DNA from: Bacillota bacterium
Lineage (GTDB): Bacteria; Bacillota; Clostridia; Lachnospirales; Lachnospiraceae
Length of the DNA: 11,986 nt
Assembly (NCBI GenBank): GCA_017861355.1
Contig: JAGFXQ010000080.1
Location: forward strand, 1 to 11,986
Direction of reading: 5' to 3'
Notes under the pieces: model-generated
Seen by the model: only the letters and a program-made list of their open reading frames with translations
Told to the model about the DNA's origin: nothing
Database searches by the model: none
Shown here: one piece after another, positions 1 through 7,241 of the stretch
Layout of the letters: each line of letters opens with the position of its first letter
Position numbering within the stretch: position 1 is the stretch's first letter
Program-made: the position numbers and the translations under genes

Positions 1-398
1 TGTTTGATAAGATCGATACCGCATTTACATATCTGAACACAGAAACGGAATTATTTAAGGTAGTGAATGTCCCTATGATGGATTCGATGGATGAATATGT
101 CACATATGCAACGAAGTTAGCAAAGGAGCAAAAAGAATATTTTACGGGACCGCTTGGAAATGATGTGTTCCAATGTTCCGCGATGCCTTGGATCACTTAT
201 CAACATATTTCTCATACCAATTCAGGAAAAAAAGAGAATGCAACCCCACTGTTTGACTGGAGCAAATACTATTTTAAAGATGGTAAAGTGTTTATGCCAA
301 TTTCAATTCAGGTACATCATTCTTTTGTGGATGGTATTCATATTGGCAAACTGGCTGAAAAGTTACAGAGATATATGAATGAAAAAATCGATAAATAA
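1..398 (+). CDS. Chloramphenicol acetyltransferase-like protein (type A CAT), 3' part only
   Basis: The gene runs in from before the window; the frame is open from base 3 and ends at TAA 396-398, giving 131 visible residues. Type A CATs are about 210-220 residues, so roughly the first 85 are missing. The family moves an acetyl group from acetyl-CoA to a drug hydroxyl in the cytoplasm as a trimer. The diagnostic HHxxxDG motif is present as HHSFVDG (the two His codons are 315-320), and the second His is the catalytic base in this family. The stretch before it (MPWITYQHIS, then FDWSKYYFKDGK and MPISIQVHH) follows the usual CAT C-terminal layout. The next gene starts 23 bases later with its own RBS, so co-transcription is likely. 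Whether chloramphenicol is the real substrate cannot be told: many clostridial CAT homologues are uncharacterised. Confidence 0.93.
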   Translation, partial: FDKIDTAFTYLNTETELFKVVNVPMMDSMDEYVTYATKLAKEQKEYFTGPLGNDVFQCSAMPWITYQHISHTNSGKKENATPLFDWSKYYFKDGKVFMPISIQVHHSFVDGIHIGKLAEKLQRYMNEKIDK

Positions 399-421
399 CA
401 TTATGCAAAGGGGATAAGCTG

Positions 422-1003
422 ATGATTTATGAAATTAAAGAACTGAGTCCGGAATTAACAAGGGATTACCTTGATTTTTTTGATAACCGCGCATTTTCTG
501 ACGGCAATCCCAATGGACCTTGCTATTGTACATCTCCGACGATGGATCGGGAGACAGAGGAAAAGATGGTAAGTGAGTTTGGGGACGATGTCAAAGGAAC
601 ACTTCGCCGATATGCGATGGAAATGCTCAACAATGGCATGATTCATGGCTATCTGGCCTTCGATAGAGATATACCGATTGGCTGGTGCAATGCTGCGGAT
701 ATGGACAGCTTTAAAGCTTTTGTGCCGGACTTTGCCCGTGACAATCAATGTGGAAAAACATTCTCAGTCGTATGTTTTGAAGTGGCTCCGGGATATCGTG
801 GCAAAGGTCTTGCAACTGAATTTCTCAAACATATCTGCACCGAGGCAAAAGCACAAGGCTATGTAGCGGTTGAGGGATATGCAAGATTGAGCATTGATCC
901 GGAGTACTTAGATTTTAACGGGTCAATCGGATTATATGAAAGAGCAGGCTTCACGGAAGTGAAACGGAACGAGGAGCAGGTAATAATGCGCAAAAGGCTA
1001 TAA
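422..1003 (+). CDS. GNAT family N-acetyltransferase
   Basis: This is a 193-residue protein with the acetyl-CoA binding signature of the GNAT fold. Residues 115-125 form the beta-4 strand (SVVCFEVAPGY), followed by the pyrophosphate loop R126-G-K-G-L-A131, which fits Q/R-x-x-G-x-G/A. A C-terminal segment reading NGSIGLYERAGFTEV (about 166-180) is the usual motif B. The N-terminus has a conserved-looking acidic and aromatic start (LDFFDNRAF) and a small Cys pair in GPCYCTSP (33-40), as in a clostridial subgroup of these enzymes. GNATs acetylate amino groups of small molecules or proteins; the substrate here is unknown. The start is fixed by AAAGGGG about 8 bases upstream of ATG 422. It sits 23 bases after the CAT-like gene and 25 before the DinB gene, probably in one operon. 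Confidence 0.9.
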   Translation: MIYEIKELSPELTRDYLDFFDNRAFSDGNPNGPCYCTSPTMDRETEEKMVSEFGDDVKGTLRRYAMEMLNNGMIHGYLAFDRDIPIGWCNAADMDSFKAFVPDFARDNQCGKTFSVVCFEVAPGYRGKGLATEFLKHICTEAKAQGYVAVEGYARLSIDPEYLDFNGSIGLYERAGFTEVKRNEEQVIMRKRL

Positions 1004-1028
1004 AGTATTTATAGTAAAGGGGATAATA

Positions 1029-1541
1029 ATGAAAAGATTGATTACAGAATCTCTAAGAAATCAGTTCGACTCCACTTTTCACATGGCATATGTTCTGGCA
1101 AAGGTATGTCCAGAGAAGATATGGGTTGCCTCCTATAACGAGGTCCCATTTTGGCAGCAAGTTTTCCACTATGTATACTATATTGATTTCTGGATGCGTG
1201 AAAAGTATGATGACAGTGAATGGCGCACAATGATCTTTGACGATGCCTATACCACGGACTTGTATGCTGACAGTTATGAAGGATTACTGATTCGGCAAGA
1301 CAAGATGTTGGAGTATCTTGATGTAATTCGTACGAAAACTACAATCATCTTTGATCATCTAAATGATGAGAAACTGAGCGTTTCAGTATTTGGGAATGAA
1401 CCACAGTATACATATACGGATGTGATACTTGGACAAATAAGGCATATCATGTATAACATTGGATACCTTAACGGCATATTGCGAGAGCTTGGAATGCCGG
1501 AGTCTGACTGGTATTCATATAATGAGCCGGAAGGATCGTAG
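1029..1541 (+). CDS. DinB/YfiT-fold family protein
   Basis: This 170-residue, mainly helical protein resembles the DinB four-helix bundle family, whose best-known members are metal-dependent hydrolases or thiol transferases (YfiT, mycothiol or bacillithiol S-transferases). Recognisable parts are an early helix with FHYVYYIDFWM (46-56) and the C-terminal helix QIRHIMYNIGYLNGILRELG (136-155), which is a typical DinB ending. The classic metal triad is one His in the second helix and H-x3-H in the last one. Here H47 and H139 are in place but the third position is N143, so metal binding may be altered. The start has a good RBS (AAAGGGGAT at about 1015-1023) 5-8 bases ahead of ATG 1029. It lies between the GNAT and flavin reductase genes. 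Its function is not predictable beyond the fold. Confidence 0.85.
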   Translation: MKRLITESLRNQFDSTFHMAYVLAKVCPEKIWVASYNEVPFWQQVFHYVYYIDFWMREKYDDSEWRTMIFDDAYTTDLYADSYEGLLIRQDKMLEYLDVIRTKTTIIFDHLNDEKLSVSVFGNEPQYTYTDVILGQIRHIMYNIGYLNGILRELGMPESDWYSYNEPEGS

Positions 1542-1610
1542 CATGTTTCTTAATACATTTTCTTATACCGTTTGATTATATCGTTGAACTTGGAAGGAGT
1601 AATGAACATT

Positions 1611-2204
1611 ATGGTTAAGATGAATATTAAGCCGGATTGTGTATTCAGCCCTCAACCCATGTATATCATTGGCACGAAAAATGAAGATGAAGTAGCTAAT
1701 TTTTGTGTGATTACTTGGCTTGGTTTTTCTTTTGATAAAACACCTCACTTAATGATGACAATCGGTGGCAGCAAGCAGACGAAAACAAACATCCTTCGTG
1801 ATAAGATATTTTCAGCAAATTTAGTTAGTGATGATATGATTTGGCTTGCGGACTATTTTGGAACAACAAAAGCGGAAGATAAAATTAAGAATGATGTGCC
1901 ATATGATTATACATGGGGGAATAACTTAAAGGTACCGATTTTGGAGCAAAGCAACTGGGTTTATGAATGTGAAGTGACCCAAATAATAGAGCTAGATGGA
2001 AGTCATCTATTCTTAGCGGACATCAAGAACATACAGATTGATCAGCGGTTTGAAGGAATGGACCTTGAAATGATTAATTTAAAAATGTTAAATCCGGCAA
2101 TCTATGCTCCTTATAATTACTTCTCGGTTGGAGACAGACTCGGCGGATGCGGAGAATGGAAAGATCACTTAACCTTCAAAGAGAGACCGGTTATAGAAGC
2201 TTAG
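1611..2204 (+). CDS. Flavin reductase-like FMN-binding split-barrel protein
   Basis: This predicted 197-residue cytosolic protein belongs to the flavin reductase-like family, which binds FMN in a split beta-barrel and passes reducing power from NAD(P)H or a partner. Supporting segments are the N-terminal strand pair FSPQPMYIIGTKNEDEVANFCVITWLGF (12-39, with the P-x-PMYIIGT turn), SFDKTPHLMMTIG (40-52), TKTNILRDKIFSANLVSDD (58-75) typical of the FMN phosphate region, and VYECEVTQIIELDGSHLFLADI (117-138). Start choice: GGAAGGAG at 1592-1599 is only 2 bases before ATG 1602 but 11 before ATG 1611, so I prefer 1611; ATG 1602 and TTG 1572 are in frame and cannot be excluded. The 3' end lies inside a 27-nt element repeated at 5747-5773. 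A nitroreductase follows after 34 bases, so two flavoproteins are probably co-expressed. Confidence 0.87.
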   Translation: MVKMNIKPDCVFSPQPMYIIGTKNEDEVANFCVITWLGFSFDKTPHLMMTIGGSKQTKTNILRDKIFSANLVSDDMIWLADYFGTTKAEDKIKNDVPYDYTWGNNLKVPILEQSNWVYECEVTQIIELDGSHLFLADIKNIQIDQRFEGMDLEMINLKMLNPAIYAPYNYFSVGDRLGGCGEWKDHLTFKERPVIEA

Positions 2205-2222
2205 CCAATAATAAGAAAGAGA
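2196..2222 (+). repeat. 27-nt direct repeat, copy 1
   Basis: This stretch matches 5747-5773 at 25 of 27 bases; the two differences are A/G changes (2208 versus 5759, and 2213 versus 5764). It covers the last codons and TAG of the flavin reductase gene and the first 18 intergenic bases. The second copy covers the stop of the symporter gene but in a different reading frame, so the likeness is at DNA level and not shared protein sequence. Confidence 0.7.
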
Positions 2223-2238
2223 ATAGGTTAGAATTATT

Positions 2239-2802
2239 ATGGAAACCTTAGAGGCGATATTTAATCGAAGAAGTATAAGAGATTTTAAAGAGGTGCCTGT
2301 AACCGATGCAGAGATTGAGACTTTATTAAAGGCAGCCTTCTCGGCACCGACTGCAGTGAATACGCAACCGTGGGAATTTGTTGTTATTAATGAGAAAGAG
2401 AGATTAGATATAATCAGAGATAAGATGATTTTTGCCAGATACAATGCTCCGCTGGGAATTGTCGTATGCGGAAACATGAAATTTGCCCTAAAAAGCAAGG
2501 ACAAAGATTTATGGATCTGTGATTGCAGTGCAGCAATCGAGAATATGCTACTGGCAGCGACGGATATCGGCCTTGCAAGCGTATGGATCGGTATTTATCC
2601 AATTGAATCCAGGATGGCAACTATGCAACACTTGATCAATTGTCCGGAGCATGTAAAGCCTCTGAGCATGGTGTATTTCGGACACGGCACCTATCAGGAG
2701 CCAGGGCGCTGCAGGTATAATGAAAAGGCAGTCTATTGGCAGACATACGATCCGGATCGAAAGCATAGGACAAAAGATAAGCCTGTAATGGGGCATTATT
2801 AG
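2239..2802 (+). CDS. Nitroreductase family protein (FMN-dependent)
   Basis: This is a 187-residue nitroreductase-fold oxidoreductase. Such enzymes bind FMN in a homodimer and use NAD(P)H to reduce nitro groups, quinones, enones or flavin; the natural substrate here is unknown. The N-terminal FMN-phosphate motif is clear: FNRRSIRDF (8-16, with R10, R11, S12 and R14), followed by APTAVNTQPWEFVVI (about 36-50). The middle segment ENMLLAATDIGLASVWIGIYP is the family's central helix and glycine-rich strand, and VYFGHG with a following Arg-rich stretch closes the domain. The length is normal for the short nitroreductase class, and no ferredoxin domain is present. The RBS is weak (AGG at 2224-2226, distant), so translation may depend on the upstream flavin reductase gene, 34 bases away. 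It appears to end the first gene run. Confidence 0.93.
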   Translation: METLEAIFNRRSIRDFKEVPVTDAEIETLLKAAFSAPTAVNTQPWEFVVINEKERLDIIRDKMIFARYNAPLGIVVCGNMKFALKSKDKDLWICDCSAAIENMLLAATDIGLASVWIGIYPIESRMATMQHLINCPEHVKPLSMVYFGHGTYQEPGRCRYNEKAVYWQTYDPDRKHRTKDKPVMGHY

Positions 2803-2895
2803 AATTAAAATATATTTTCAAAATGATAATATTACCACAACTGCATGATTTAAAATTACCGGAAAATAAGACTAGTTAAGTAGTATAAGACATAA

Positions 2896-2924
2896 TTACA
2901 ATTCTTAAATACTATTAATATTAT
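2896..2924 (+). promoter_or_regulatory. Possible sigma-A promoter for the beta-glucosidase operon
   Basis: TTACAA (2896-2901) and TATTAT (2919-2924) are separated by 17 bases. The -10 matches 5 of 6 consensus bases and the -35 only 3 of 6. Transcription would begin near 2931, 25 bases before the GH1 start. It lies in the 153-base gap after the nitroreductase, the first sizeable gap in the window. I see no clear catabolite-responsive element or strong terminator in that gap. Confidence 0.3.
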
Positions 2925-2955
2925 TGAAGGAAAATATGCAGAGAGGGATGAATGG

Positions 2956-4338
2956 ATGGCTACTCAGTTTGGAAAAGAGTTTTTGTTTGGTACTGCTACA
3001 GCTGCCTATCAGATCGAGGGAGGCTGGAATGAGGACGGTAAGGGACTATCCATATGGGATAAATTCTCCCATACAAACGGCAAGATACATGATGGATCTA
3101 CAGGTGATATTGCCTGTGATACTTATCATAACTTCAAATCAGATATTGAATTGATGAAAAAACTGAAACTTGATGCTTATCGATTTTCCATTAGCTGGTC
3201 ACGAGTATTACCGGAGGGTAAAGGTGCGGTCAATCAAAAAGGACTGGATTATTATAATCGTTTGATTGATACCTTGATGGAAAACGGGCTCAGACCGTTT
3301 ATCACACTTTATCATTGGGATATGCCTTATTCCCTTTATCAAAAATACAATGGCTTTGGAAGCAAAGAGACTGCTCAATATTATGCGGAATATTCAAGAC
3401 TGATGATAGAGAAGTTCGGAGATCGGGTGAAGGACTGGATCACTTTGAACGAGCCTTGGGAACATGCGTTTTTTGGTCATTTTATTGGGGAACACGCACC
3501 TGGTATAAAGAATCCACGACTCTATTTCAAGGTTGCTCATAACCAGCTGATCGGTCACGGTCTGGCGGTACAGGCAATGCGAAGTGTGAGAAGTGATCTG
3601 AATATCGGTATAACCTTGAGCCAGTTCCCAATCTACCCTGCATGTGTTGAGCCGAATGCGAAGGAGTTAGCCTCGGTTGAGATGGCAGACATGTTCGTTA
3701 ACCGATTCTTTTTGGATGGTATCTTCAAGGGAGAATATCCAAAGAAGCTTTTTGATAAACTTTGGCCACTTGTACCTAAGCTTCAGGAAGGAGATATGAA
3801 AACCATAGCTCAACCGATTGACTTTCTTGGAGTTAATTATTATAACAGACTGTTTGCAGCAAGAAAATGGTACCTTCCATTCCTAAAAACCTGGATCGAC
3901 AGGAACACTTCAGATAGTCGATATGATCATCCGATATTAGGTACGATGGGATATCCCGAGGGGTTGAAGGAGTTAGCAAGACGATACCGGGAGGAGTATG
4001 GGAATCCGGTTGTATATATCACTGAAAATGGTACTTGTGAGATAGGGAATGGTAGAGAAGCGTGGAGAAATAACGATGATAACCGAATTAAATATATTGA
4101 TTACTATTTACGGGCGCTGCGGGAAGCAATTGAGGAAGGATCAGATATCAGAGGATATTTCTACTGGTCTTTAATCGATAATTTTGAATGGAATTCAGGA
4201 TTATCTTGTCCTATGGGACTGATCAATGTGGATCATAAGACACAGCAGCGGACGATACGTGACAGCGGATACTGGTATAAAGAACTGATAGAACAGCAAG
4301 AGAGTCGCCTTCCGGTGACAGAATGGAGTACTCTATGA
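2956..4338 (+). CDS. Glycoside hydrolase family 1 beta-glucosidase
   Basis: This complete 460-residue GH1 enzyme is a retaining beta-glycosidase with a TIM barrel. The N-terminal signature FLFGTATAAYQIEGG (9-23) carries the sugar-binding Gln19. The acid/base is E166 in TLNEP (163-167) and the nucleophile is E357 in YITENG (354-359). H120-W121 and the late E411-W412 (DNFEW) complete the glycone site. The EW pair suggests free rather than 6-phosphorylated substrates, because phospho-beta-glucosidases usually carry other residues and a phosphate-binding Ser/Lys set here. There is no signal peptide, so hydrolysis is intracellular. GAGAGGG (2941-2947) lies 8 bases before ATG 2956; earlier ATGs at 2936, 2948 and 2952 are out of frame. 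The stop overlaps the symporter start (ATGA), so import and cleavage are coupled. Substrate range (cellobiose, aryl-glucoside, galactoside) is not resolved. Confidence 0.97.
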   Translation: MATQFGKEFLFGTATAAYQIEGGWNEDGKGLSIWDKFSHTNGKIHDGSTGDIACDTYHNFKSDIELMKKLKLDAYRFSISWSRVLPEGKGAVNQKGLDYYNRLIDTLMENGLRPFITLYHWDMPYSLYQKYNGFGSKETAQYYAEYSRLMIEKFGDRVKDWITLNEPWEHAFFGHFIGEHAPGIKNPRLYFKVAHNQLIGHGLAVQAMRSVRSDLNIGITLSQFPIYPACVEPNAKELASVEMADMFVNRFFLDGIFKGEYPKKLFDKLWPLVPKLQEGDMKTIAQPIDFLGVNYYNRLFAARKWYLPFLKTWIDRNTSDSRYDHPILGTMGYPEGLKELARRYREEYGNPVVYITENGTCEIGNGREAWRNNDDNRIKYIDYYLRALREAIEEGSDIRGYFYWSLIDNFEWNSGLSCPMGLINVDHKTQQRTIRDSGYWYKELIEQQESRLPVTEWSTL

Positions 4339-5762
4339 ATTCTAAGCAGAAAAATATATCGTCTGAATTGTCCGGCTGGCAGAAATTCCTGCTTGCTTTT
4401 CCTCAAATGCCGTCTAACCTGAGTAATGTATTAATTCACAATGCTTTTTTAAAGTACTATACGGATATTATCGGTCTAGATCCCAAATTTGTCGGCCTAC
4501 TCTATATGATATTTGGTGTCTGGAATGCAATCAATGATCCTGTGATTGGAGTGTGGTTGGACAGGCATAAGTATAATGAGAAAAGGGGTAAATATATTCA
4601 TATTATGCGACTGTGTGCTCCGGTGACATTGTTTGCATCCTTTGCAATGATCTATGCTCAGCCTTCTTGGAATCAATGGGTAATCTTTGCATTTCTACTT
4701 ATATTGTTGTTTATTTACGACACGACCGCAACTACATATAATATTGCTTACTCGAATTACAAACTAATTGCCGCAAAAACGAACAAGGAACGTGTGGATG
4801 TAGCCGTGATTATCACCTACATCGCAAATATCGGAGGCTTTTTCGGCACATTAATTCCAACTTTATTATTAGTTGGAGATAGTGATAAGACATTGACTAC
4901 GGCTCTACTTAGCGCAGTACTTGCCTTGAATTCAATCTTGTATATTGTAGCACTGAAGCCACTAAAGGATTCGAAAGAGATGTATCTTAATGAAAATCAG
5001 CAGATCATGGAGAGAAAGGGTATCTTTGGAGATATATTTAGTAATGTTCGGGACGCTCTAAAATCAAAAGCGTTTGTAGCTTTTTTGATAATGCAAATTC
5101 TAGCCGGTGGGCCATCGGGTTTTTACTTTACCCCGTTTTTGTATATGTCAGATTATGTGTTGAAGCTTCAAGGAATTCAAGCAACACTAATGGATGTTGT
5201 TATGGGTATTTCTCTATTTGCCGTAGCGCCTTTTCTGGGGATGTTTATCAAACGTCTGGGACTAAAGAAGGCAATGATTACAGCAGCCTTCCCGAGTGCA
5301 CTTGGCTTCTTATTGATTGCTTTTGTCAATAATTATTTGCAAGCAATATTTGCTTATATCATAATGTATATATTTGCTCAGGCAATCAGCATCACATATG
5401 GTCCTATGCTTGGTGCCATCATTGATGATGATGAACAGCGGACCGGTATCCGTAAAGCGGGTATGTTCAATGGTCTGAATGCGCTGCTTACCATTCCGGT
5501 GTCAGGAATACAAGCTTCGTTATTTATGGGAATTATCAGCTATTATGGGTTTCAAGCAGGTTCCAACATTCAAAGTAATAGAGCCCTTTTAGGTATAAAA
5601 ATGGGCGCCGGAGTATTGCCCTTTGTGCTTGTATTACTTGGCATTATTCCTATGATTTTTTCCCCGATTAATAAACAAAAGGAACTGGAGCTATCTGAAT
5701 TTTCGAAGAATAGGCAAACAGATTGCACTGATCAAGATGAAGAGGGGAAGCTTAGCCAGTAA
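4335..5762 (+). CDS. GPH-family sugar:cation symporter (MFS)
   Basis: This 475-residue protein has about 12 hydrophobic helices and belongs to the glycoside-pentoside-hexuronide:cation symporters, relatives of melibiose permease MelB. Hallmarks are TM2 with WNAINDPVIG (63-72), the following loop DRHKYNEKRGKY (76-87), and the cytoplasmic motif DDDEQRTGIRKAGMFNG (364-380). In MelB the TM2 motif has two Asp in the cation site; here the first is N64 and the second is D68, so coupling to Na+ may be lost. The C-terminal tail (about 446-475) is hydrophilic. I take ATG 4335, which overlaps the GH1 stop as ATGA and has GGAG (4325-4328) 6 bases ahead; ATG 4323 is in frame but too close to that RBS. It most likely imports the beta-glucoside cleaved by the GH1 enzyme. 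Confidence 0.93.
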   Translation: MNSKQKNISSELSGWQKFLLAFPQMPSNLSNVLIHNAFLKYYTDIIGLDPKFVGLLYMIFGVWNAINDPVIGVWLDRHKYNEKRGKYIHIMRLCAPVTLFASFAMIYAQPSWNQWVIFAFLLILLFIYDTTATTYNIAYSNYKLIAAKTNKERVDVAVIITYIANIGGFFGTLIPTLLLVGDSDKTLTTALLSAVLALNSILYIVALKPLKDSKEMYLNENQQIMERKGIFGDIFSNVRDALKSKAFVAFLIMQILAGGPSGFYFTPFLYMSDYVLKLQGIQATLMDVVMGISLFAVAPFLGMFIKRLGLKKAMITAAFPSALGFLLIAFVNNYLQAIFAYIIMYIFAQAISITYGPMLGAIIDDDEQRTGIRKAGMFNGLNALLTIPVSGIQASLFMGIISYYGFQAGSNIQSNRALLGIKMGAGVLPFVLVLLGIIPMIFSPINKQKELELSEFSKNRQTDCTDQDEEGKLSQ

Positions 5763-5773
5763 TGAGAAAGAGA
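5747..5773 (+). repeat. 27-nt direct repeat, copy 2
   Basis: This is the partner of 2196-2222 (25 of 27 bases identical, same orientation). It spans the last four codons and TAA of the symporter gene plus 11 bases of intergenic DNA. Between the two copies lie the nitroreductase, beta-glucosidase and symporter genes. Confidence 0.7.
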
Positions 5774-5821
5774 TATTGGAAAATCAAGCAATAAGAAATA
5801 ATTATATTGGAGGATATTAAT

Positions 5822-6214
5822 ATGGGACTTTCACCCTTTAGCGGATTTAGTATTATGTTTGCCATTATACCGGTGTTGGTAGTTCTTGTTTTTGTATTAG
5901 TCTTTGGCATCATTATTGCTCGTTTCGTACAAGGAGCGCAACAATGGAAGAGAAATAATGATTCACCGGTGTTAACGGTAGATGCAGCCGTTGTAACAAA
6001 ACGTTCGGATGTTAGCTATTATCACAATGATGTTGGAACAGATAATATGCATCATTCTTCCTCCTCAACTACATATTATGTAACCTTTGAGGTGGCCAGT
6101 GGCGATCGTATGGAATTTCAAACTAAGGATACGGAGTATGGTTTACTCGTTGAGCATGATACCGGAAAGCTGACATTTCAGGGGACGCGTTATTTGGGAT
6201 TTGAGCGCAGCTAG
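5822..6214 (+). CDS. DUF2500 domain-containing membrane-anchored protein
   Basis: This 130-residue protein has a single strong N-terminal transmembrane segment (about 11-35, rich in Val, Phe, Leu and Ile) and a soluble beta-rich domain. The soluble part follows the DUF2500 layout: PVLTVDAAVVTKRSDV (49-64), a His/Ser-rich variable loop (DNMHHSSSSTT, 74-84), YYVTFEVASGDRMEFQTKD (85-103), then YGLLVEHDTGKLTFQGTRYLGFE (106-128). The family (for example E. coli YhhM) has no known biochemical role. The start is set by TGGAGG (5808-5813) 8 bases before ATG 5822; the in-frame TTG at 5807 overlaps that RBS and is rejected. It lies 59 bases after the symporter gene and may be on the same transcript, but nothing in it points to sugar use. 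Confidence 0.85.
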   Translation: MGLSPFSGFSIMFAIIPVLVVLVFVLVFGIIIARFVQGAQQWKRNNDSPVLTVDAAVVTKRSDVSYYHNDVGTDNMHHSSSSTTYYVTFEVASGDRMEFQTKDTEYGLLVEHDTGKLTFQGTRYLGFERS

Positions 6215-6286
6215 TCAAGAAGGCATTCACAGTCAAGCGTCATGATACTCGGTATGGTATTCTGTAGGAGAAGGAGGTGCTTATCA

Positions 6287-7192
6287 ATGCACGCATGGGA
6301 ACAAATACAGCAGACCATAGAATATATTGAGGATCATTTGGAGGAGGAGATTAATATTGAGAACCTCGCCCAAATAGCCTCATTATCACCCTTTTATTAT
6401 CAGCGATTGTTCAGTCGTCTGGTCAAAAAACCGGTGGCCGAGTATATAAAGCTTCGTCGTATGGCTAAGGCAACCGTGACCTTGCTTCAAAAGGATAAAC
6501 GTATTATAGACATCGCGCTGGACCTTGGATTTTCCTCACATGAACACTTTTCCCGTACTTTTAAGGATACCTTTGGGATGACTCCGGATGAATACCGTAA
6601 GAATCCGGTGACCCTGAACCGGATGACAAAGCCGGAGCTTTTACTTCATTATCTATTAATCGATGAAGGAGTACCCTTGATTACAGACGGAATAGTTCTG
6701 GAGATAAACAGACAGCAGCTTACCGAACCCATCTGCTTTTGCGGGATGAAGGTAGATATGCCGGTTCAATTTGTCGACGGACTGGGAACCGAATCGGGTG
6801 TAGATCCTTTGGACACCCTATGGCGCAACTTACACGAGCAGAAGGAATCTATATTAAAACTTTCTGCAAATAACGAGGAAATTGGGGTGGCATATCCAAG
6901 CCAAAAGGAAGGATGTTTCAGCTATTTTGCAGGCGCTAGATCCGGACAGGAAGAAGCTTCCTGCGGATATATGAAATGGGAGCTGCCTCCGGGAAAGTAC
7001 GTTGTATGTTCCTTTGAAGCAGAGAACTTTGAAGCCCTCGTCATGGATGCTCTCTACAAAGCACAGCAGTATGTCTATAGTATATGGATACCAAAGCATG
7101 AATTGCAGACGGACGTATTCTGCGCTGAGCGATATGCAAGTCATTCCCCGGAGACGACAAACATGGAACTCTGGATGAAAATAATTGATTAG
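6287..7192 (+). CDS. AraC-family transcriptional regulator with GyrI-like effector domain
   Basis: This 301-residue DNA-binding regulator has an N-terminal AraC/XylS double helix-turn-helix (about 4-106) and a C-terminal GyrI-like/BmrR-type small-molecule binding domain (about 125-301). The second HTH has the usual form IIDIALDLGFSSHEHFSRTFKDTFGMTPDEYR (73-104). The effector part shows strands with CFCGMKVDMP, FSYFAGAR, LPPGKYVVCSFEAENFEA and CAERY. This is the Rob-like order, HTH first and sensor second, often linked to responses to toxic organic compounds. AGGAGGTG (6272-6279) is 7 bases ahead of ATG 6287, far better than the in-frame ATG 6242. A strong terminator follows 14 bases after the stop. 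Targets are unknown; neighbouring candidates are the beta-glucosidase operon and the ANT-like gene. Confidence 0.93.
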   Translation: MHAWEQIQQTIEYIEDHLEEEINIENLAQIASLSPFYYQRLFSRLVKKPVAEYIKLRRMAKATVTLLQKDKRIIDIALDLGFSSHEHFSRTFKDTFGMTPDEYRKNPVTLNRMTKPELLLHYLLIDEGVPLITDGIVLEINRQQLTEPICFCGMKVDMPVQFVDGLGTESGVDPLDTLWRNLHEQKESILKLSANNEEIGVAYPSQKEGCFSYFAGARSGQEEASCGYMKWELPPGKYVVCSFEAENFEALVMDALYKAQQYVYSIWIPKHELQTDVFCAERYASHSPETTNMELWMKIID

Positions 7193-7205
7193 TTCGTCGT
7201 ACATT

Positions 7206-7241
7206 GCACCGTGTAGTTTGAAGGCTACACGGTGTTTTTTC
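7206..7241 (+). terminator. Rho-independent terminator after the AraC gene
   Basis: A perfect 10-bp stem (CACCGTGTAG at 7207-7216, CTACACGGTG at 7225-7234) with an 8-base loop is followed at once by six T and then CT. This is the clearest terminator in the window and separates the upstream genes from the ANT-like gene. Confidence 0.93.

Noticed and set aside
2169..2504. Minus-strand open frames, for example here and at 6854-7204
   Set aside because: Each lies opposite a well-supported plus-strand gene, has no convincing RBS or recognisable domain, and reads as a shadow frame.
2807..2818. AAAATATATTTT palindrome after the nitroreductase gene
   Set aside because: Pure A/T with no GC stem or proper T-tract; expected in AT-rich DNA and unlikely to terminate transcription.
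2803..2955. Catabolite-responsive element before the beta-glucosidase gene
   Set aside because: I found no sequence near the cre consensus with its central CG and flanking symmetry in this gap.
2936..3154. Short frame starting with MQRGMNGWLL overlapping the GH1 start, with GAAGG upstream
   Set aside because: It is wholly contained in the GH1 reading region in another frame, and the GH1 protein has all catalytic motifs from its N-terminus onward.
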